Part shown: positions 60,682 through 64,000 of the stretch, one piece after another
How the letters are laid out: every line of letters begins with the position of its first letter
Numbering within the stretch: the first letter of the stretch is position 1
NCBI RefSeq assembly: GCF_013204855.1
Contig: NZ_JABMKZ010000009.1
Location: 124,001-188,000, forward strand
Reading direction: 5' to 3'
Source: Paenibacillus alba
Lineage (GTDB): Bacteria > Bacillota > Bacilli > Paenibacillales > NBRC-103111
Length of the DNA: 64,000 nt
Translations under genes and position numbers: made by a program
The notes under the pieces: generated by a model
Databases searched by the model: none
Told to the model about the DNA's origin: nothing
What the model saw: the letters and a program-made list of their open reading frames with translations, nothing else

Positions 60682-62295
60682 ATGTATAAACTTGTCATTA
60701 TCGACGATGAGCCGACTGTTCGCTTTGGACTGAGCAACTATTTTGATTGGCAAGCTTATGGAGTTGAAGTGATTGGGGATGCGGATGACGGCGACGTTGG
60801 TTTAGAGCTGATTGAACGTGAGAAGCCGGATTTGGTGTTGACCGATGTGCGTATGCCGAATATGGATGGCATTCAGATGTCGAATAAGCTGAGTGAACGA
60901 TTCCCGCATATCAAAATTGTGTTTGTCAGCGGCCATGATGATGCTGAATATTTGAAATCTGCGCTGCAAGTGAAAGCGGTAGATTATTTATTCAAGCCTG
61001 TTAATTTGAGCGAGCTGGCTGTCGTTATCCAAAGAGTGGTCGATACCTTACGGACAGAGAAGCAAGAGCGGAAGCTCATTGAGGATATGCAAGTGAAACT
61101 GATACAGAGCATGCCCCTGCTTAGGGAGAAATTCCTGATGTCGCTAATTCGAGAAGGAGTCCAGCATCCCGGACGGATTCAGGATCGCATTCAATTCCTC
61201 GGGCTCAAGCTTCCGCTGGAAACAGCCTATTTAGCTATTGTGATTCGTATCGATAATGCTGCTGAGGTGGCGCGAACTCGGTCAGAAAAAGATCAGCAGC
61301 TGCTCTCCTATTCTGTGATTAATATTGTGCAAGAGTTGATTGAGCGAGAGATTGGCGGCTATGCCTTCGAAAATCAAATCGGCGAATTCGTGGGCATTCT
61401 TCGAATTGTGGATGAGGACCAAGAGAGCTTGCTGTTTACTTTAGCGGAAGAAGTTCGCCAAAGTCTTTACAGCTATTTGAAAATTAGTGTGACGATCGGC
61501 GTAGGTGAGCGCGTTTCCAAGCTTGCCAATGTACCTCAGTCGTATTCCCAAGCGAAGGAAGCAGCCGATCAGCGTTGGTTTCTCGGGAAGAATCAGATTA
61601 TTTCCATGGATAATCTAGAACAGCGCGAGGACAGCATTTATCGGTTCGATGCCTCGCAGAATGAGCGAATGATATCTGCCCTGAAAGCGGCAGATATCGC
61701 CAAGGTGCGCGAGGAGCTTCACGCGATCTTTCTTGCACTCTCTCACAGCCGTGCAGACGGTATTGCTTATGGACGCAATCTAAGCTTGCAGCTGCTGCTG
61801 CTCGCGAGCCGGATTCTGTTGGAGCTTCAAGTTCACAAACAAGGTGCCGAGAATGTAGAGAACGAGCAGCTCACAAAGGTATTTCAACAGGAGACCTTGG
61901 ATGACTTGAGACGCTTGGTTGAATACCGCTTGCTTGAGGTTTGCGGGCGCATCGGAGAGAAGCGCAGCGGCAAAGCCAAAAATGTCATAGAACGTACCCG
62001 TGCCTTAATCGATAAGCGATTTGCGGATAATCTTCAGGTCGGGGATATTGCCGCCGAAGTGTTCCTTTCCACCACCTACTTATGCCTTCTTTTCAAACAG
62101 GAGACAGGCGAAACGATCAATGAATATATGACGAAGGTGCGTGTGGATAAAGCCAAGGAGCTGCTCCAAGATCCGGGCAATAAGTTTTATGAGGTCTGTT
62201 ATGCAGTGGGGTATTCCGATCCAAGCTATTTCAGCAAAATATTTAAAAAATATACCGGATTTACCCCAAGCTCATTTCGTGATCAAGTGATGTAG
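60682..62295 (+). CDS. YesN-type AraC-family response regulator
   Basis: 537 residues: receiver domain (LVIIDDEPTVRFG, Asp in LVLTDVRMP, Lys in DYLFKPVN), a long middle domain (about 150-420) that resembles a degenerate nucleotide-cyclase-like module, e.g. ISVTIGVGERVSKLANVPQSYSQAKEAADQRWFLGKNQ, and an AraC domain at the end (VGDIAAEVFLSTTYLCLLFKQETG; FYEVCYAVGYSDPSYFSKIFKKYTGFTPSSFR). The ATG at 60682 follows AAGGGGG. It is followed after 14 bases by its kinase. The target is probably outside the window. Confidence 0.92.
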   Translation: MYKLVIIDDEPTVRFGLSNYFDWQAYGVEVIGDADDGDVGLELIEREKPDLVLTDVRMPNMDGIQMSNKLSERFPHIKIVFVSGHDDAEYLKSALQVKAVDYLFKPVNLSELAVVIQRVVDTLRTEKQERKLIEDMQVKLIQSMPLLREKFLMSLIREGVQHPGRIQDRIQFLGLKLPLETAYLAIVIRIDNAAEVARTRSEKDQQLLSYSVINIVQELIEREIGGYAFENQIGEFVGILRIVDEDQESLLFTLAEEVRQSLYSYLKISVTIGVGERVSKLANVPQSYSQAKEAADQRWFLGKNQIISMDNLEQREDSIYRFDASQNERMISALKAADIAKVREELHAIFLALSHSRADGIAYGRNLSLQLLLLASRILLELQVHKQGAENVENEQLTKVFQQETLDDLRRLVEYRLLEVCGRIGEKRSGKAKNVIERTRALIDKRFADNLQVGDIAAEVFLSTTYLCLLFKQETGETINEYMTKVRVDKAKELLQDPGNKFYEVCYAVGYSDPSYFSKIFKKYTGFTPSSFRDQVM

Positions 62296-62309
62296 AGGCG
62301 GTAGGGCAA

Positions 62310-64000
62310 ATGATACATCGAGGCTGGACTTACGTATCCATGATTTTCAAAAGCGTTCTTGCGGCAAAACTTTGGCTGATCGCCTATGTTGTGCTGATCC
62401 TGATCCCGGCTTCCATTTTCCTGTATGCCTACTCCCAGCGATATTCGCGTATTCTGGAAGAAGAAGTGACGCGAACGATGCTTCAAACTCTGAAGCAGGC
62501 GGAAATTAATTTGAATCACCAAATCAATTCCTTGCGCGATACATCAAATGCGATATTTATGAATCCGAAACTGGTTACCTATTTACGAACATCGGCCTCT
62601 TATGGCGATCAATTGGATGCCTTGAATGAACTGCGTTATATGGTGGATAATGCCAGAACGAATCTGAATGTGTTCCGTGTGCGCTTATATGTCGATGACA
62701 GCAAGCTGTTCTCGCATGAGAAAGTGAATTTCTTCCCCTACGAAAGTATCAAAGCAAGCCCGTGGTACAAGGATGTACTGAATGCCGGGGGGCTTCTCGT
62801 TTGGACGGGTGCCTACATGGAACATTTTATTGACATCCCGAATGAGGACCCTTATATTTTCTCAGGCCTTCGTATTTTGCGTGATCCTGACCACTATGAC
62901 AATATATCTGGGATTCTATCGATTGATGTGGATGCGAGAATTCTAGAGAATATCCTCTCGAATATTAAGCTGAACAACGAGCAGCAGGTATTCTTGGTGG
63001 CTCCTGACGGAACCCTTGTCCTGCACAGCGATAAATCGTTGCTTGGAACGAAGCTGAAATCAAGTGCCGTGTTGAATACGATTGAACAAAGCAATGAAGG
63101 TGTCTCTGCCATAGAGGAGGATAACAGCCAGCAGTATGTTGTTTATACAACGATCAGCGCAACAGGGTGGAAGCTGGTAGCAGAGGTTCCGAAGAAAGGG
63201 ATTAGCTCACGCGCCGCTTCGTTAAATCAAATTTCCAGTGTGGCGACATTAACAGGGGTAACGGTTCTGTTTCTTATTCTCGTTTTTATTTTGCTGGCTT
63301 TTATTGTGCGTGGGATGAATCGTCGCGTGCAAACCGTCATTAAAGTGATTAAACGAGAGGGTATTGAGGGATTGGATGAGAGGTATGGTACGTCAGATGG
63401 GGACATCAACTTACTGGAGAAAAGCGTCGATCATCTGATTCATCGTGTCAGGAATTTAATGGAGGAGACGTACAAATCCAAGGTGCAGGAGCGTGAGGCC
63501 CAGCTTCGTGCCCTTCAGGCGCAGATCAATCCTCATTTCTTGTACAACACATTAGATACGATCAACTGGATCGCTATCGGTCACAAAGCTCATGACATTA
63601 GTCAAATGATTGACGGGTTAGCCAAGTATTTCCGGCTTAGCTTGAACAAAGGCAAGGATGTCGTCACCGTTACCGATGAGCTCGAGCTGGCGAAGGTTTA
63701 TCTGGAAATTCAGCAGACGCGTTTTCCCAAAAGCTTCGAGTTTGAATTTGAAACTAGCGTTGCTCATGACAATGGGGGAGCAGAAGGACAGGAGCGGTCG
63801 TTGGACTCCTTCTACATCCCCAAGCTCACACTGCAGCCCATTGTAGAAAATGCCCTTCTCCACGGCATACGGAAATCCAAAGGGAAAACCGGGAAAATTA
63901 CGATTCGAGCTGTCGTCGAAGGGGATGACCTGCTGCTGTCTGTCACAGATGATGGCATTGGCATGGAGCCTGAGCTTGCCCAAAGTCTGTTAACGGAGCC
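62310..64000 (+). CDS. YesM-type sensor histidine kinase (3' partial)
   Basis: 563 residues are visible; the gene runs off the window. N-terminal helix (LWLIAYVVLILIPASIFLYAY), an extracytoplasmic dCache-like domain to about 300 (FLVAPDGTLVLHSDKSLLG is typical), second helix (ATLTGVTVLFLILVFILLAF), a HAMP-like linker, phospho-acceptor LQAQINPHFLYNTLDT, then HATPase motifs PIVENALLHG and DDGIGM near the edge. The ATG at 62310 has GGTAGGG upstream. It partners with the preceding regulator. Confidence 0.92.
   Translation, partial: MIHRGWTYVSMIFKSVLAAKLWLIAYVVLILIPASIFLYAYSQRYSRILEEEVTRTMLQTLKQAEINLNHQINSLRDTSNAIFMNPKLVTYLRTSASYGDQLDALNELRYMVDNARTNLNVFRVRLYVDDSKLFSHEKVNFFPYESIKASPWYKDVLNAGGLLVWTGAYMEHFIDIPNEDPYIFSGLRILRDPDHYDNISGILSIDVDARILENILSNIKLNNEQQVFLVAPDGTLVLHSDKSLLGTKLKSSAVLNTIEQSNEGVSAIEEDNSQQYVVYTTISATGWKLVAEVPKKGISSRAASLNQISSVATLTGVTVLFLILVFILLAFIVRGMNRRVQTVIKVIKREGIEGLDERYGTSDGDINLLEKSVDHLIHRVRNLMEETYKSKVQEREAQLRALQAQINPHFLYNTLDTINWIAIGHKAHDISQMIDGLAKYFRLSLNKGKDVVTVTDELELAKVYLEIQQTRFPKSFEFEFETSVAHDNGGAEGQERSLDSFYIPKLTLQPIVENALLHGIRKSKGKTGKITIRAVVEGDDLLLSVTDDGIGMEPELAQSLLTE

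Overview
The window looks like a chromosomal stretch from a Paenibacillus-type Firmicute. Supporting signs are strong AGGAGG-like ribosome sites, lipoprotein-type solute-binding proteins, many YesM/YesN-type two-component systems with AraC-family regulators, LplB/LplC-type sugar permeases, Bacillus-style Fur boxes and CcpA (cre) sites. The genus is an inference from style, not from a marker gene. No rRNA, tRNA, insertion sequence, prophage or CRISPR array was seen. Almost everything concerns carbohydrate or polyol uptake and its regulation.

Layout. 0-1.4 kb: a YeiH-type membrane protein (5' end outside the window) and a three-copy tandem repeat. 1.4-8.3 kb: a NarL-type response regulator and polytopic histidine kinase, divergent from a sugar-importer operon (binding protein, two permeases) that ends in a cytoplasmic sulfatase. 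8.5-10.7 kb: an MFS exporter and a LysR regulator. 10.8-17.1 kb: a second importer (permease, permease, binding protein) with its own YesM/YesN pair. 17.2-19.8 kb: an Asp-box lipoprotein divergent from a chorismate synthase of the Escherichia coli-like sequence class. 20.1-32.9 kb: a YesM/YesN pair divergent from a myo-inositol catabolic operon iolD-E-C-A-J-G-B that ends in a LacI-family regulator. Two LacI-type operator boxes lie in front of iolD, and iolD appears to start at an ATT codon. 33.5-44.5 kb: a third importer followed by two Gfo/Idh/MocA dehydrogenases, a sugar isomerase/epimerase-like TIM barrel, a heparinase-superfamily-like lyase and a large GH105-type unsaturated-uronyl hydrolase. 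None of the catabolic proteins carries an export signal. 44.7-45.1 kb: a small ribbon-helix-helix protein. 45.3-52.6 kb: a fourth importer, a YesN/YesM pair and a secreted GH16 glucanase with a beta-trefoil-like tail. The importer and the glucanase share a promoter-proximal box. 52.9-57.0 kb: an iron-siderophore uptake system with Fur boxes. 57.3-60.6 kb: a GDSL/SGNH hydrolase and an FAD oxidoreductase, divergent from a LacI-family regulator. 60.7-64.0 kb: a fifth YesN/YesM pair whose kinase runs off the window.

The four sugar importers all lack an ATPase gene, so they probably share an MsmX-type ATPase encoded elsewhere. The best candidates for something undescribed are four. One is the 33.5-44.5 kb uronate-oligosaccharide locus with an intracellular lyase. 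The others are the sulfatase locus with its unusual NarL-type signalling pair, the shared promoter box linking the fourth importer to the GH16 enzyme, and the ATT start of iolD. Five different families of intergenic palindromic or tandem repeats fill most of the gene-free stretches longer than 300 bases.
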